The notes beneath the pieces are model-generated. The model made no database searches. It saw only the letters and a list, made by a program, of their open reading frames with translations, and had not been told where the DNA came from. A DNA stretch of 64,000 bases from Ruminococcus sp. YE71 (lineage in GTDB: Bacteria; Bacillota; Clostridia; Oscillospirales; Ruminococcaceae): positions 149,824 through 213,823 of the forward strand of contig NZ_FPIR01000005.1 in the NCBI RefSeq assembly GCF_900119155.1. Reading direction: 5' to 3'. The position numbers were made by a program, and so were the translations under genes. Positions 50,977-60,416 of the stretch are shown here, piece by piece (the stretch's first letter is position 1; each line of letters begins with the position of its first letter).

Positions 50977-53811
50977 ATGCAAAGCAACAAGATAATCATT
51001 CGCGGAGCAAGGGAACACAACCTGAAAAATGTGGACGTTGAGATACCCCGTGACAAGCTCATCGTAATGACGGGACTTTCGGGGTCGGGCAAGTCTTCGC
51101 TGGCGTTCGACACGATATTCGCCGACGGTCAGAGAAGATACATGGAGTCGCTTTCGAGCTACGCAAGGCAGTTCCTCGGGCAGATGGAAAAGCCCGACGT
51201 TGACTCCATCGAGGGGCTCTCCCCCGCTATCTCCATCGACCAGAAGACCACCTCGAAAAACCCGCGCTCGACCGTCGGGACCGTCACGGAGATATACGAC
51301 TACCTGCGTTTGCTGTACGCACGCATCGGCGTGCCTCACTGCCCCGTCTGCGGACGTGAGATAAACCAGCAGAGCGTCGATCAGATAGTTGACAGCATCA
51401 TGGAGCTTCCCGAGCGCACCAAGATACTGCTCCTCGCGCCTATCGTAAAGGGCCGCAAGGGCGAACACAAGCGCGAGCTTGAAAACGCACGCAAGCAGGG
51501 CTTCGTGCGCGTCCGCATCGACGGCGAGGACTATGAGCTCACCGACGACATCAAACTGGACAAGAACAAGAAGCACCTCATCGAGATAGTTGTGGACAGA
51601 CTCATCATCAAAGAGGGCATCAAGAGCAGACTCACCGACTCGATAGAGCTCATCACCTCGCTGACCGAGGGCATGGTGGTCATCGACGTGCAGGGGGGCG
51701 AGAAGATGGTGTTCTCCACCAGCTACGCCTGCCCCGAACACGGCATCTCCCTGCCCGAATTACAGCCGAGGATGTTCTCGTTCAACAACCCCTTCGGAGC
51801 CTGCCCGACCTGCACGGGTCTCGGCGTGTTCAAGAAGGTCGATCCCGAGATCATCATCCCCGACAAGAACCTCTCGATACGTGAGGGCGCTATCAAGGCG
51901 AACGGCTGGAACAGTCTCGGTGAGGACAGCGTTGCGATGAGCTACTTCAACGCCATCAGTGAAAAGTACGGCATCTCGCTGGACGTTCCCGTGAAGAAAC
52001 TCACGAAGGAACAGCTGGACATCTTCCTTTACGGAACGGGCTCGGAGAAGCTGGAGCTCCGGAGGGGCGTGGGCTGGTTCGGCGACCTGTACAACACCTC
52101 GTTCGAGGGCGTCATCAACAACCTCGAACGCCGCTACAACCGAGAGAACGCCACCGACTCCACCAAGTCCGAGATAGAGGCATACATGAGCGAGCACCCC
52201 TGCCCCGACTGCAAGGGCCGCAGGCTCAACCGTGAGAGCCTTTCGGTCACGGTGGGCGGTCTGAACATCTATGAGCTGACCGAGCTTTCGGTCACCGACG
52301 CGCTGGCTTTCTTCGACGGGCTGAAACTCTCGAAGCGCGACAGCATCATCGGCGCGAGGATAATCAAGGAGATACGCGAAAGGCTCGGATTCCTCAACAG
52401 TGTGGGGCTTGAATACCTCACTCTTGCGAGGTCGAGCGGAACGCTGTCGGGCGGCGAGAGCCAGCGCATCCGCCTTGCGACCCAGATAGGTTCGTCGCTG
52501 ATGGGCGTGCTCTACATCCTCGACGAGCCGTCGATAGGTCTGCACCAGCGCGACAATGACAAGCTGATAGCGACCCTCAAACGTCTGCGCGACCTCGGCA
52601 ACACGCTCATCGTGGTCGAGCACGACGAGGACACCATGCGCGCTTCGGACTTCATCGTGGACGTAGGCCCCGGAGCAGGCGTTCACGGCGGTGAGATAGT
52701 CTGCACGGGAACGGTGGACGAGATAATGAAGTGCGAGCGTTCGTGGACGGGGCGCTACCTGTCGGGTGCGCTGAAGATACCCGTCCCCGAGAAGCGCCGC
52801 GAAGGAAACGGCGAGTATCTGCGGGTGTTCGGGGCTTGCGAGAACAACCTGAAGAACATCGACGTAGAGATACCGCTCGGGGTGTTCACCTGTGTGACGG
52901 GCGTTTCGGGTTCGGGAAAAAGTTCGCTGGTGAACGAGATAATCTCGAAACACCTGAGTGCCCAGCTGAACCGCGCACGCACACGCGCAGGCAAGTTCGA
53001 CCGCATCGAAGGGATCGAACATCTCGACAAGGTGATACACATCGACCAGTCGCCCATCGGCAGGACGCCGCGCTCGAACCCCGCGACCTACACGGGCGTA
53101 TTCGCAGACATCCGCGAGCTGTTCGCCTCCACGTCCGATGCGAAGGCGCACGGCTACGGGGCGGGGCGTTTCTCCTTCAACGTCAAGGGCGGACGCTGTG
53201 AAGCCTGCGAGGGCGACGGAATCCTCAAGATCGAGATGCACTTCCTGCCCGACGTTTATGTCCCCTGCGAGGTCTGCCGCGGCAAGCGCTACAACCGCGA
53301 GACCCTTGAAGTCCGCTACAAGGGCAAGAACATCTACGACGTGCTCGAAATGACCGTCGAAGAGGGGGCGAAGTTCTTCGAGAACATCCCGAAGATAAAG
53401 CGCCGCATGGACACGCTTGTGGAAGTGGGTCTGGGCTACGTAAAGATCGGTCAGCCTGCGACGACCCTTTCGGGCGGCGAGGCACAGCGCGTGAAGCTCG
53501 CGACCGAGCTGTCGAAGCGTGCTACGGGACGCACCTTCTACATCCTCGACGAGCCGACCACGGGACTTCATTCCGCGGACGTACACAAGCTCATCGAGGT
53601 ACTGCAAAAGCTCGCTGACACGGGCAACACGGTGCTTGTCATCGAGCACAATCTCGACGTGATAAAGTCTGCCGACCACATCATCGACCTCGGACCCGAG
53701 GGCGGAAGCGGCGGCGGTACTGTCATCTGCACGGGTACGCCCGAGGAAGTTGCCGAATGTGCTGAGTCTTACACTGGGCATTATCTGAAAAAGATGCTGA
53801 CTAATAAGTAA
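50977..53811 (+). CDS. uvrA: Excinuclease ABC subunit A
   Basis: A 944-residue damage-recognition ATPase of standard length. Two ABC modules are visible: first Walker [15 protein letters not shown] and signature [16 protein letters not shown] with [15 protein letters not shown]; second [14 protein letters not shown] and [16 protein letters not shown] with [12 protein letters not shown]. Zinc modules show as [15 protein letters not shown] and [31 protein letters not shown]. Works with UvrB from the same operon. A weak CCCTTCGGGG hairpin follows at about 53827-53842. Confidence 0.98.
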   Translation: MQSNKIIIRGAREHNLKNVDVEIPRDKLIVMTGLSGSGKSSLAFDTIFADGQRRYMESLSSYARQFLGQMEKPDVDSIEGLSPAISIDQKTTSKNPRSTVGTVTEIYDYLRLLYARIGVPHCPVCGREINQQSVDQIVDSIMELPERTKILLLAPIVKGRKGEHKRELENARKQGFVRVRIDGEDYELTDDIKLDKNKKHLIEIVVDRLIIKEGIKSRLTDSIELITSLTEGMVVIDVQGGEKMVFSTSYACPEHGISLPELQPRMFSFNNPFGACPTCTGLGVFKKVDPEIIIPDKNLSIREGAIKANGWNSLGEDSVAMSYFNAISEKYGISLDVPVKKLTKEQLDIFLYGTGSEKLELRRGVGWFGDLYNTSFEGVINNLERRYNRENATDSTKSEIEAYMSEHPCPDCKGRRLNRESLSVTVGGLNIYELTELSVTDALAFFDGLKLSKRDSIIGARIIKEIRERLGFLNSVGLEYLTLARSSGTLSGGESQRIRLATQIGSSLMGVLYILDEPSIGLHQRDNDKLIATLKRLRDLGNTLIVVEHDEDTMRASDFIVDVGPGAGVHGGEIVCTGTVDEIMKCERSWTGRYLSGALKIPVPEKRREGNGEYLRVFGACENNLKNIDVEIPLGVFTCVTGVSGSGKSSLVNEIISKHLSAQLNRARTRAGKFDRIEGIEHLDKVIHIDQSPIGRTPRSNPATYTGVFADIRELFASTSDAKAHGYGAGRFSFNVKGGRCEACEGDGILKIEMHFLPDVYVPCEVCRGKRYNRETLEVRYKGKNIYDVLEMTVEEGAKFFENIPKIKRRMDTLVEVGLGYVKIGQPATTLSGGEAQRVKLATELSKRATGRTFYILDEPTTGLHSADVHKLIEVLQKLADTGNTVLVIEHNLDVIKSADHIIDLGPEGGSGGGTVICTGTPEEVAECAESYTGHYLKKMLTNK

Positions 53812-53923
53812 GGTTTGGGTATATTTTTCCCTTCGGGGAAATTGGGGGTTTGCCGTTTTTATGTTGGTCTTTACTTGTGCGCTTTACGCGATATTGCTGA
53901 ATTCCCTACGTGCCTCCGGCAGC

Positions 53924-53975
53924 TGGGGTCCCCTTTAAAAAGGGTCTCCCCCAGACCCCCTCCTAAAGTTTGATT
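53924..53975 (+). repeat. Intergenic repeat element, copy 5
   Basis: GGGGTCCCCTTTAAAAAGGGTCTCCCCCAGACCCCC forms a hairpin and is followed by TCCTAAAGTTTGATTCCCCGGCATGG. It is the reverse complement of the block at 32943 and lies between uvrA and the next gene. Confidence 0.75.
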
Positions 53976-54021
53976 CCCCGGCATGGACGGGACGGTTGTT
54001 GTGTTTATTGGAGGTGTTGTT

Positions 54022-55224
54022 TTGAAACGGTTCACTATTCTTATTCCTGCTATGCTCGATGATACTTTCGGGCTGTTAAAGTGCGCCTTCGCTTCGCCCT
54101 CCGTCAGGGTACTGATACTCTACAACACCCGCGACGCTCTTAACACAGGGCTCAGACGCGTCCATAACGACATCTGCGCTCCCTGCGCTATCATGACGGG
54201 TCAGCTGATAAAGGCGCTCCGAAGCGGAAAGATAGACGTCGAAAACTGCGCCTTCCTTACCGCTCAGGCAGGGGACGCCTGCCGCGGCTCAAACTACATC
54301 CCTCTCATCCGCCGCGCCCTGAAAAATGAAGGCTTTGACATACCCGTGCTCTCCCTCAACTTCCTCGATATGGAAGAAGGCGCACGGTTCCGCCTCTCAC
54401 CGTCGTTCCTGTTCAAATGCACGGCGGCGGTATTCTACAGCGACATCCTCATGATACTGCGCAGTCAGGTCAGACCCTACGAGGTCGAAAAAGGCTCGGC
54501 AGACGCGCTCTATGACCGCTGGATAAAACGCTTCAGACGCGAGATATTCCGCGGCGAGGGGCTCGACCCCGTGACCATGTGCCGCCGCTTTGGCGAGATA
54601 GCCGACAGCTTCGCCGCCATCGAGCGCCGACGTGAAAAACGCACACGGGTCGGATTCGTGGGGGAGCTGTACATGAAGTACTGCGCCATCGGCAACCGCG
54701 ACCTGCGCGGATTCTACGAGCGGCGCGGCGCCGAGGTGGTCATTAACGGCTTTTCCTGGTACTGCCTGTACTACATCGACAGCCACCTCACCGCCGAGAC
54801 AGAACTCGGCGCGGTCATGCGGACGGGCTACAGGATAGCAGGCGGCTATTTTACGCTGCTGCAAAAGCGGATGGTCAGTGCGATACGAAGCCGCGGATTC
54901 AGCAGTTTCGAGCCGTTCCCCGAGTTCAAGTGTCTCGCCGAGCGGCACATCCCCTGCATCTGTCCCACAGGTGACGGCTGGCTCATCGGTGCGGAGATAT
55001 GCGGACTCGCCGAGATGGGAGTCGGCCGCTGTGCCTGCCTGCAGCCCTTCGGGTGTATGCCGAACCACGTCTGCGGACGCGGACTGTACAGCTCGATACA
55101 GCGCAGGCTCGGTAACATACGTCTGCAAAGCATCGACTTCGACAGTTCCCTGCCCGACGTGAACATATACAACCGTGCGGAACTGCTGCTCACGCCCGAT
55201 TTCAAAGGAAGTGAAAGGATATGA
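54022..55224 (+). CDS. HgdB/activase-related protein (2-hydroxyacyl-CoA dehydratase superfamily, DUF2229-like)
   Basis: A 400-residue protein. CAPCAIMTGQLIKAL, AGDACRGSNYIPLIRRAL and the C-terminal CLQPFGCMPNHVCGRGLYSSIQ with NIYNRAELLL resemble the C-terminal portion of the large acyl-CoA dehydratase activases and HgdB-type subunits; conserved cysteines could hold an iron-sulfur cluster. The BadF/ActA ATPase half of the large activases is absent. Start: TTG at 54022 with GGAGG seven bases before; no promoter seen, and a dispersed repeat ends about 45 bp upstream. Substrate and partner unknown. Confidence 0.72.
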   Translation: MKRFTILIPAMLDDTFGLLKCAFASPSVRVLILYNTRDALNTGLRRVHNDICAPCAIMTGQLIKALRSGKIDVENCAFLTAQAGDACRGSNYIPLIRRALKNEGFDIPVLSLNFLDMEEGARFRLSPSFLFKCTAAVFYSDILMILRSQVRPYEVEKGSADALYDRWIKRFRREIFRGEGLDPVTMCRRFGEIADSFAAIERRREKRTRVGFVGELYMKYCAIGNRDLRGFYERRGAEVVINGFSWYCLYYIDSHLTAETELGAVMRTGYRIAGGYFTLLQKRMVSAIRSRGFSSFEPFPEFKCLAERHIPCICPTGDGWLIGAEICGLAEMGVGRCACLQPFGCMPNHVCGRGLYSSIQRRLGNIRLQSIDFDSSLPDVNIYNRAELLLTPDFKGSERI

Positions 55225-55421
55225 GCGAAGAACAGAAACTGCCCCTCGGCAGGATTTATCAGAATTTTGCGGGGCAGCTGTGCAGCTGTTATTCTACGGG
55301 GGCTTTTCCGAATGACGCGAGTCAGGACACGCGGCATTATCTGATGCTGCAAATGAAGAGGCTCGCGGCGCTCGGGATAACTGCCGAAAAGAAGCTGGCC
55401 GACAGGACAGCCTGTTCATGA
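55221..55421 (+). CDS. Short protein or N-terminal fragment of a frame-shifted gene
   Basis: A 66-residue reading frame (MSEEQKLPLGRIYQNFAG, HYLMLQMKRLAALGITAEKK) that starts inside the end of the previous gene (ATGA) and ends in TGA overlapping the next ATG. Codon use is typical of the region. The minus-one frame continues just past the stop with EAGRQDSLFMNYTVYDRYE, suggesting that this is the first part of one longer protein interrupted by a frameshift. It could also be a genuine small gene with coupled translation. Confidence 0.5.
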   Translation: MSEEQKLPLGRIYQNFAGQLCSCYSTGAFPNDASQDTRHYLMLQMKRLAALGITAEKKLADRTACS

Positions 55422-56036
55422 ATTACACCGTCTACGACCGCTACGAGAGCACATCGCCGTACTCGAAGGACGGCAGCCTGCTGTTTTCGGACAGGGACAA
55501 GGTGGTGCTTTTCGAGATGGTGCAGCTTCCGAAAAACGGCTGTGTACACTGCGGAACGAGCTTTCTGATGAGCGACCTCTACCCGAGGGTCACCAGCTAC
55601 TTTTTCATGCGTGACTACAGCAGGAAAAAGACTGAGCTGATAAAAGGGATGGTGCCTTCGTGCCGTGGGGTAGTTCTGCTGACCCTCATCGACATCGCAA
55701 AGAACGGCTTTGACGGCGCGGGGCTGGGTAAAGGTCTGCGCGGAGCGGACAAATTCGGCGGTCGTGAACGGCATCTGCACGGTCTCGACCTTCCTTTACA
55801 TGGACTGCCTGCACTCTTCGGAGGGCAGGATAACAAAATCGTCCGACAAGTTCCGCATGGACGCGATGAAAAACATCCGCAGACCCACCGAGCTCACATT
55901 TTCGTTCAAGGCGGTCAGCTGTCACGAATGCGGCGGCAGCTTCGACGCGGAGAAGGTCAAGGTCTGCCCCTACTGCGGTGCAGAATATCACCTTGAAGAT
56001 AACAACAGGGTAGTTACCCGTCTGGAGAAAGCATGA
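55418..56036 (+). pseudogene. Frame-disrupted gene with C-terminal zinc ribbon
   Basis: The region begins in one frame (MNYTVYDRYESTSPYSKDG, FLMSDLYPRVTSYFFMRDY, GVVLLTLIDIAKNGFDG) but near 55700-55720 typical codon usage moves to another frame (WVKVCAERTNSAVVNGIC, FLYMDCLHSSEGRITKS) ending in a zinc ribbon CHECGGSFDAEKVKVCPYC. The first frame stays open to 55996 only as Arg/Gly/His-rich shadow sequence. A single-base indel near 55715 explains this. It is a pseudogene, a sequencing error or a frameshifted gene. The zinc-ribbon end overlaps the rluA start. Confidence 0.6.
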
Positions 56037-57004
56037 GAGAATTTACTGTTGGTAAAAACGACGCGGGTCAGCGTGCGGACAAGTTCCTGCAAAAAGCCTG
56101 CCCCGCACTCCCGAAAAGCGCGATGTACAAATACATCCGCAAGAAAAGCATAAAATGCAACGGAAAACGGCTGGACATCGCTCAGAAACTCTGCGAGGGC
56201 GACGTCATCACCATGTACATAAACGATGAGTTCTTTGCGAAAGCCGACTCGCCCATGAGTTTCGCGGCGGCTGGCGACAGGCTTGAGATAGTGTACGAGG
56301 ACGAGAACATCCTGCTGCTCGACAAGCCCGTGGGACTGGTCGTACACGAGGACGAGAGCGGCACGCCCGACACGCTCATAAACCGCGTGCTGAAATATCT
56401 CAACGGCAAGGGCGAATTCGACCCCGCCGCCGAGCTTTCCTTCACGCCCGCCCTCTGCAACCGCATCGACCGCAACACGCAGGGCATCGTCATCTGCGCG
56501 AAGACCGCCGAAGCGCTCCGCGTCATGAACCAGAAGATAAAGGACAGAGAACTGTCCAAAAAATATCTCTGCATCACCGTTGGAATTCCATCCAAAAAAG
56601 AGGACACTTTGCGTGATTACTGCTTCAAGGACGAGCGGACAAAGACCGTGACCGTCAGCGCAAAAAAGCTCGACGGCTACAAGACTATGGTGACAAAATA
56701 CCGCGTGCTCGCAGAGGACAGGAACAACGGGCTCGCACTGGTGGAAGTTGACCTCATCACGGGTCGCACCCATCAGATACGCGCTCACATGGCACACATC
56801 GGCTGTCCGCTCCTCGGCGACGGCAAGTATGGAATAAACCGCGTCAACCGCACATACAATATTAAGACACAGGCGCTGTGCTCCCACAGCCTGACCTTTG
56901 GATTCACCACCGACGCAGGTTCGCTGGGGTATCTGAACGGGAAAAACTTTACCGTCGGAGATGTCTGGTTCGTGAAAAAATTCTTCCCTGACCAGCGTCT
57001 GTGA
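56033..57004 (+). CDS. RluA-family pseudouridine synthase
   Basis: A 323-residue RNA-modifying enzyme. An N-terminal S4 domain (AGQRADKFLQKACPALPKSAMYKYIRKKSIKCNGKR) precedes the synthase domain with LLDKPVGLVVHED, the catalytic Asp in NRIDRNTQGIVICAK and HQIRAHMAHIGCPLLGDGKYG. It probably makes pseudouridines in 23S rRNA. The usual HRLDR is NRIDR here, still with the catalytic Asp. Which RluA paralogue it is cannot be told. Confidence 0.92.
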   Translation: MREFTVGKNDAGQRADKFLQKACPALPKSAMYKYIRKKSIKCNGKRLDIAQKLCEGDVITMYINDEFFAKADSPMSFAAAGDRLEIVYEDENILLLDKPVGLVVHEDESGTPDTLINRVLKYLNGKGEFDPAAELSFTPALCNRIDRNTQGIVICAKTAEALRVMNQKIKDRELSKKYLCITVGIPSKKEDTLRDYCFKDERTKTVTVSAKKLDGYKTMVTKYRVLAEDRNNGLALVEVDLITGRTHQIRAHMAHIGCPLLGDGKYGINRVNRTYNIKTQALCSHSLTFGFTTDAGSLGYLNGKNFTVGDVWFVKKFFPDQRL

Positions 57005-57097
57005 GCCATTTCACAGCAAATTTGTAGGAATAATTGTTGCAGTTTCACAATATCAATATGCAAATTACAGCAAGATGTACAAATGTAACAATTCCCC

Positions 57098-57126
57098 TTG
57101 CAATTTGTAAAAAAATATGGTATAAT
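57098..57126 (+). promoter_or_regulatory. Promoter of the PHP-TSCPD operon
   Basis: TTGCAA (57098-57103), 17-bp spacer, TATAAT (57121-57126), about 60 bp before the ATG. Confidence 0.82.
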
Positions 57127-57187
57127 AGAATGCAGAAATTTTGTCATATGACAAAATACAGGCATTAGGATCTCGGAGGTGCGCTTT

Positions 57188-58078
57188 ATGATAGGCGATC
57201 TGCACTGCCATACGACCCTTTCAGATGGTTCTCTCGGAATCGAAGAGGTCATTTTACAGGCAAAACGAATGAATCTTGACTATTTAGCCATTACAGACCA
57301 TGACACACTGTCCTCGTCCAACCGTGCCCAGATACTCGGCGAACGCTACGGAATGAATATTATCCCCTCGGTCGAGCTATCGGCATGGGACAAGAAGCGC
57401 GGAGGCAAGGTACACATACTCTGCTACGCTCCGCAGAAGCCGGACAGGCTTGAGGGTCTGTGCCTGAAATCCTGCTCCATCAGGACAGAGTGCGCAAAGG
57501 ACATGATAAACAAGATCATGGAGCGCTACCCCATACCGCAGGACGCTGTCAGAGTCTACACAAAAGGCTCGAAGAGTATTTTCAAACAGCACATAATGAG
57601 AGCACTCGTGAACTACGGCTACGCGACTGAGCTTTACGGCGAGGTCAACGACGAGCTTTTCGGCTACCCGAATGGCAGCTGCCTCGTGACGAGAGAGTAT
57701 CCCGACGTGAACTTCGTGCTCGATCTTATACATTCGTCAAAGGGCGTGGCTGTTATGGCTCACCCCTTCATGCGCGGCTACGGAAACGGCAACCTTGATC
57801 TGCTCGACGAGCTTATCGAAAAGGGCAAGCTGGACGGCATCGAGGTGTTCCACTATTCCGCGAACGCCGAGCAGCAGAAGGCTCTGATGGACAGGTGCAG
57901 GGAGCATGACCTTATCGCGACGGGCGGCTCGGATTTCCACGGGCTGTACAACGCTGTGCCGACCTACATCGGAAGCCGATTTACCGACGACGAAAATATG
58001 CACCGACTGCTCGATATGATCGCTGCCAACAAACATAAAGCCAAGAAACACGGCGGCGAACTTACCGACATAGGATAA
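57188..58078 (+). CDS. PHP-domain phosphoesterase
   Basis: A 296-residue enzyme of the polymerase-and-histidinol-phosphatase superfamily. Metal ligands are visible: GDLHCHTTLSDGS (HxH and Asp), AITDHDTL, the Glu of PSVELSA, MAHPFM, and GGSDFHGLYN. Related stand-alone proteins (YciV/RnaAM, TrpH) hydrolyse 3',5'-nucleoside bisphosphates or trim RNA 5' ends; that is the likeliest activity. ATG at 57188 has GGAGGT seven bases upstream. Confidence 0.9.
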   Translation: MIGDLHCHTTLSDGSLGIEEVILQAKRMNLDYLAITDHDTLSSSNRAQILGERYGMNIIPSVELSAWDKKRGGKVHILCYAPQKPDRLEGLCLKSCSIRTECAKDMINKIMERYPIPQDAVRVYTKGSKSIFKQHIMRALVNYGYATELYGEVNDELFGYPNGSCLVTREYPDVNFVLDLIHSSKGVAVMAHPFMRGYGNGNLDLLDELIEKGKLDGIEVFHYSANAEQQKALMDRCREHDLIATGGSDFHGLYNAVPTYIGSRFTDDENMHRLLDMIAANKHKAKKHGGELTDIG

Positions 58079-58091
58079 GGAGTGAAAAAGA

Positions 58092-58346
58092 ATGGCAAAG
58101 TTCAGCTATACGCCGCATGGTGTCTGCTCGAAGCAGATCAATTTCGAGATCGAGGACGGCATCGTGAAGAACGTTGAGTTCATCGGCGGATGCAGCGGAA
58201 ACACAAAGGGCGTGGCGAAGCTCGCGGCAGGCAGACCTGTTGACGAGATCGTGGAACTGCTCAAGAACACTGACTGCAACGGCAGAGGAACATCATGTCC
58301 CGATCAGCTCGCAAGAGCGCTCGAAGCCGCAGCTCAGCAGTCCTGA
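58092..58346 (+). CDS. TSCPD-domain protein (TIGR03905 type)
   Basis: An 84-residue protein. FSYTPHGVCSKQINFEIEDG, FIGGCSGNTKGVAKL and RGTSCPDQLARAL are the conserved blocks; the TSCPD motif is also found at the C-terminus of some ribonucleotide reductases. Cys residues suggest a metal site. Function unknown. RBS AAGGAGTGAAAAAGA, 13 bp after the PHP gene. Confidence 0.9.
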   Translation: MAKFSYTPHGVCSKQINFEIEDGIVKNVEFIGGCSGNTKGVAKLAAGRPVDEIVELLKNTDCNGRGTSCPDQLARALEAAAQQS

Positions 58347-58357
58347 CCAAAGCAAAA

Positions 58358-58400
58358 GAAAAAGGCTGTTGTCCGACAAAACGGACAGCAGCCTTTTTCT
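58358..58400. terminator. Terminator of the PHP-TSCPD operon
   Basis: A 15-bp stem (AAAGGCTGTTGTCCG with CGGACAGCAGCCTTT, one G-T pair) flanked by A-rich and TTCTTTT sequence; it can work in both directions. Confidence 0.92.
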
Positions 58401-58439
58401 TTTGGGAGTTATATACGATTTTACGTGTTCTCTTAAAAT

Positions 58440-58582
58440 AGCGAGAGTCTATCTACCCCTCCATATCAAACTAACAACATATCAAAAGTCTTTGGAAGAG
58501 GGTCTTGGGGGAGGACCTTTCTTCGAGCCGTACGAAGCAAAGGCAGGTTTCCCACAGGCAAGACCCGCACTCTCTACCAAAA
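58440..58582. repeat. Intergenic repeat element, copy 6 (degenerate)
   Basis: GCGAGAGTCTATCT at the left and CAAGACCCGCACTCTCTACC at the right match the ends of the copy at 63692-63872. Between them lie TATCAAAAGTCTTTGG, GGGGGAGGACC and one decayed 19-bp unit (GTACGAAGCAAAGGCAGGT). The block fills the gap between convergent genes. Confidence 0.75.
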
Positions 58583-58585
58583 ACC

Positions 58586-59188
58586 TCAGACACCCGCAGT
58601 TTTGCCGAAAGTGCGCTTGTAGGCCATGAGGGATACGGGAAGAATGACGAACAGGAGCGGGATGTCGGCTCCGAGCTCGATTAAATTCTTTGCGATGCGG
58701 GCGGTCAGTGCGGCGGTGAGTGAATCGGCATGGATGAAACCGTAGTGAAGATTCAGGAAAGTGTTCATGAACAGGTTGATGACGAGAACGTCAAGAAGTC
58801 TCGCTATGACCGCTCTCACGAACAGGGTGATATCCGTGCCGTCGATAAGGATACGATGCTCGTCGTTCTTGTAGTACAGGCAGAGACCGTAGATAAGCCC
58901 CTGAAGCCCTGCGACCAGCGTGTACACGGGCAGGAATGTACCCGTCGGGTGTGCGATGAACCCGACAACATCGCAGACAAGTCCTGCCATGAAGCCCACC
59001 GTCGGTCCGAACAGCATACCTATCACCGCTATCGCCAGAAACGCGAAGTTCAGCTTCGCGAATGGCAGCTCGATGGTGAACATCTCGATGACCATCGAAA
59101 CAGCGATGAAAATACCCGTTACCGTGAGTGTCCTCACCTTTGTCAGCTCTCTTGCCGACTTTACGAACATAGAAAAAAAGCTCTTCAT
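58586..59188 (-). CDS. folT: Folate ECF transporter S component
   Basis: A 200-residue, six-helix membrane protein. VRTLTVTGIFIAVSMVIEMFTIELPFAKLNFAFLAIAVIGMLFGP and GLVCDVVGFIAHPTGTFLPVYTLVAGLQGLIYGL follow the S-component pattern of FolT. It captures folate and needs the shared EcfAA'T module, which is encoded elsewhere. The upstream THF riboswitch supports folate as ligand. ATG at 59188 follows AAAAAGGAGGTTTACAC. Confidence 0.9.
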   Translation of the reverse strand: MKSFFSMFVKSARELTKVRTLTVTGIFIAVSMVIEMFTIELPFAKLNFAFLAIAVIGMLFGPTVGFMAGLVCDVVGFIAHPTGTFLPVYTLVAGLQGLIYGLCLYYKNDEHRILIDGTDITLFVRAVIARLLDVLVINLFMNTFLNLHYGFIHADSLTAALTARIAKNLIELGADIPLLFVILPVSLMAYKRTFGKTAGV

Positions 59189-59210
59189 GTGTAAACCTCC
59201 TTTTTACACA
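59188..59210 (-). promoter_or_regulatory. Shine-Dalgarno sequestering hairpin of folT
   Basis: On the minus strand TGTGTAAA and TTTACACA form a perfect 8-bp stem whose seven-base loop is AAGGAGG, the folT RBS. The stem also reaches the A of the start codon. This looks like the expression platform of the upstream riboswitch, acting on translation. Confidence 0.7.
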
Positions 59211-59265
59211 ATGCCTCGTGCATAATCAAAGGTTCTCACGTAAAGAGCTTTTGAATTCAGCATTC

Positions 59266-59362
59266 AGCGGGATGCGAATACTGCACCGCAAGGGCGAACG
59301 TCCTTTTCGTCCCGACGGCAACTCCCCGTCCGTCAGGCACTTTACGCGCAGCACTCTACTCT
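59266..59362 (-). ncRNA. Tetrahydrofolate (THF) riboswitch
   Basis: On the minus strand AGAGTAGAGTGCTGCGCGT AAAGTGCCTGACGGACGGGG, GTTGCCGTCGGGACGAAAAG and GCAGTATTCGCATCCCGCT follow the layout of the folT-type THF aptamer: an outer stem, the GCGCGTAAAGTGC junction, the GGAcGGGGaGUUGCC arm and the closing CGCATCCCGCT. It lies between pfkA and folT, directly upstream of the folate transporter. No separate promoter was found, so it probably acts within a pfkA-folT transcript. Confidence 0.8.
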
Positions 59363-59406
59363 GTAATGATCGCCCGTCTTTCCGGGCTGCCATATCTCAG
59401 ACGATA

Positions 59407-60375
59407 TCAGTAAGCGGTATCGTTAAAGATCTCGTATCTTCTGTTGAGGAATTCCTTCTTCATAGCAAGGCCTTCCTGAAGGTCAACGTCATAGACCTGA
59501 CCATCCTTGAGACCAACGATGCGGTTGCCGATGCCCTGCTCAAGCAGTTCAACAGCGTGATAACCCATCTCGGTAGCAAGTACTCTGTCTCTGACAGTAG
59601 GCGAGCCGCCTCTCTGAACGTGGCCGAGAACGGTCACTCTGGACTCGATACCTGTCATTTCCTGAAGAGTTCTTGCGATAACGTCGGTCTGACCTACGCC
59701 CTCAGCAACAACGATGATGAAGTGATGCTTGCCGCCCTTGGAGTTAGCGGTCTTAATCATCTTAGCAGCGATAGCGTCAAGATCGTACTCTCTTTCGAGG
59801 GTGATGCAAGCCTCAGCGCCAACTGCGATAGCAACGTTGACAGCGATGTAGCCTGCCTTTCTGCCCATTACCTCAACGACCGAGCAGCGGTCATGAGACT
59901 GAGTAGTATCTCTGAGCTTATCGATCATCTCGATGCAGGTATTCATAGCGGTATCGTAACCGATGGTGTATTCGGTGCACTGGATATCGTTGTCGATAGT
60001 TCCGGGGATACCAACGCAGGGGATACCAACGCTGGAAAGGTCGCCTGCGCCTCTGAACGAGCCGTCGCCGCCGATAACTACGAGACCATCAATTCCGATC
60101 TCCTCGCATACAGCCTTGCCCTTGAGCACGCCTTCCATATTGCGGAATTCGGGACATCTTGCAGTGTAAAGGCAGGTACCGCCTCTCTGGATAATGCCCG
60201 ATACAGCTCTTGCATCCATATCAATGATCTCTTTATTGAGCAGACCAACATAGCCTCTCTGGATACCTACGACTTCCATGCCCTTGCTGAGTGCTGCACG
60301 AGTTACTGCTCTTACAGCGGCGTTCATTCCTGGAGCGTCGCCTCCGCTTGTAAGCACTCCGATCTTCTTTGCCAT
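59407..60375 (-). CDS. pfkA: 6-phosphofructokinase
   Basis: A 322-residue glycolytic enzyme. IGVLTSGGDAPGMNAAVRAV, GGDGSFRGA (ATP site), IPGTIDNDI with catalytic Asp, EVMGRKAGYIA and LGHVQRGGSP are all in place. GGDGS and the overall length indicate an ATP-dependent bacterial enzyme. RBS GGAGGAAGAGAT. folT lies downstream on the same strand behind a riboswitch. Confidence 0.97.
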   Translation of the reverse strand: MAKKIGVLTSGGDAPGMNAAVRAVTRAALSKGMEVVGIQRGYVGLLNKEIIDMDARAVSGIIQRGGTCLYTARCPEFRNMEGVLKGKAVCEEIGIDGLVVIGGDGSFRGAGDLSSVGIPCVGIPGTIDNDIQCTEYTIGYDTAMNTCIEMIDKLRDTTQSHDRCSVVEVMGRKAGYIAVNVAIAVGAEACITLEREYDLDAIAAKMIKTANSKGGKHHFIIVVAEGVGQTDVIARTLQEMTGIESRVTVLGHVQRGGSPTVRDRVLATEMGYHAVELLEQGIGNRIVGLKDGQVYDVDLQEGLAMKKEFLNRRYEIFNDTAY

Positions 60376-60416
60376 ATCTCTTCCTCCAACTTCCTTGGTG
60401 TATCAGCGCCGATATC

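Noticed and set aside
51760-53781. A 673-codon minus-strand frame inside uvrA, and a 586-codon frame inside uvrB
   Set aside because: UvrA and UvrB are unmistakable on the plus strand; the opposite frames have shadow composition and no RBS.
53983-54021. ATG at 53983 as the start of the activase-like protein
   Set aside because: It lies at the end of the repeat element without an RBS; GGAGG seven bases before the TTG at 54022 fits much better.
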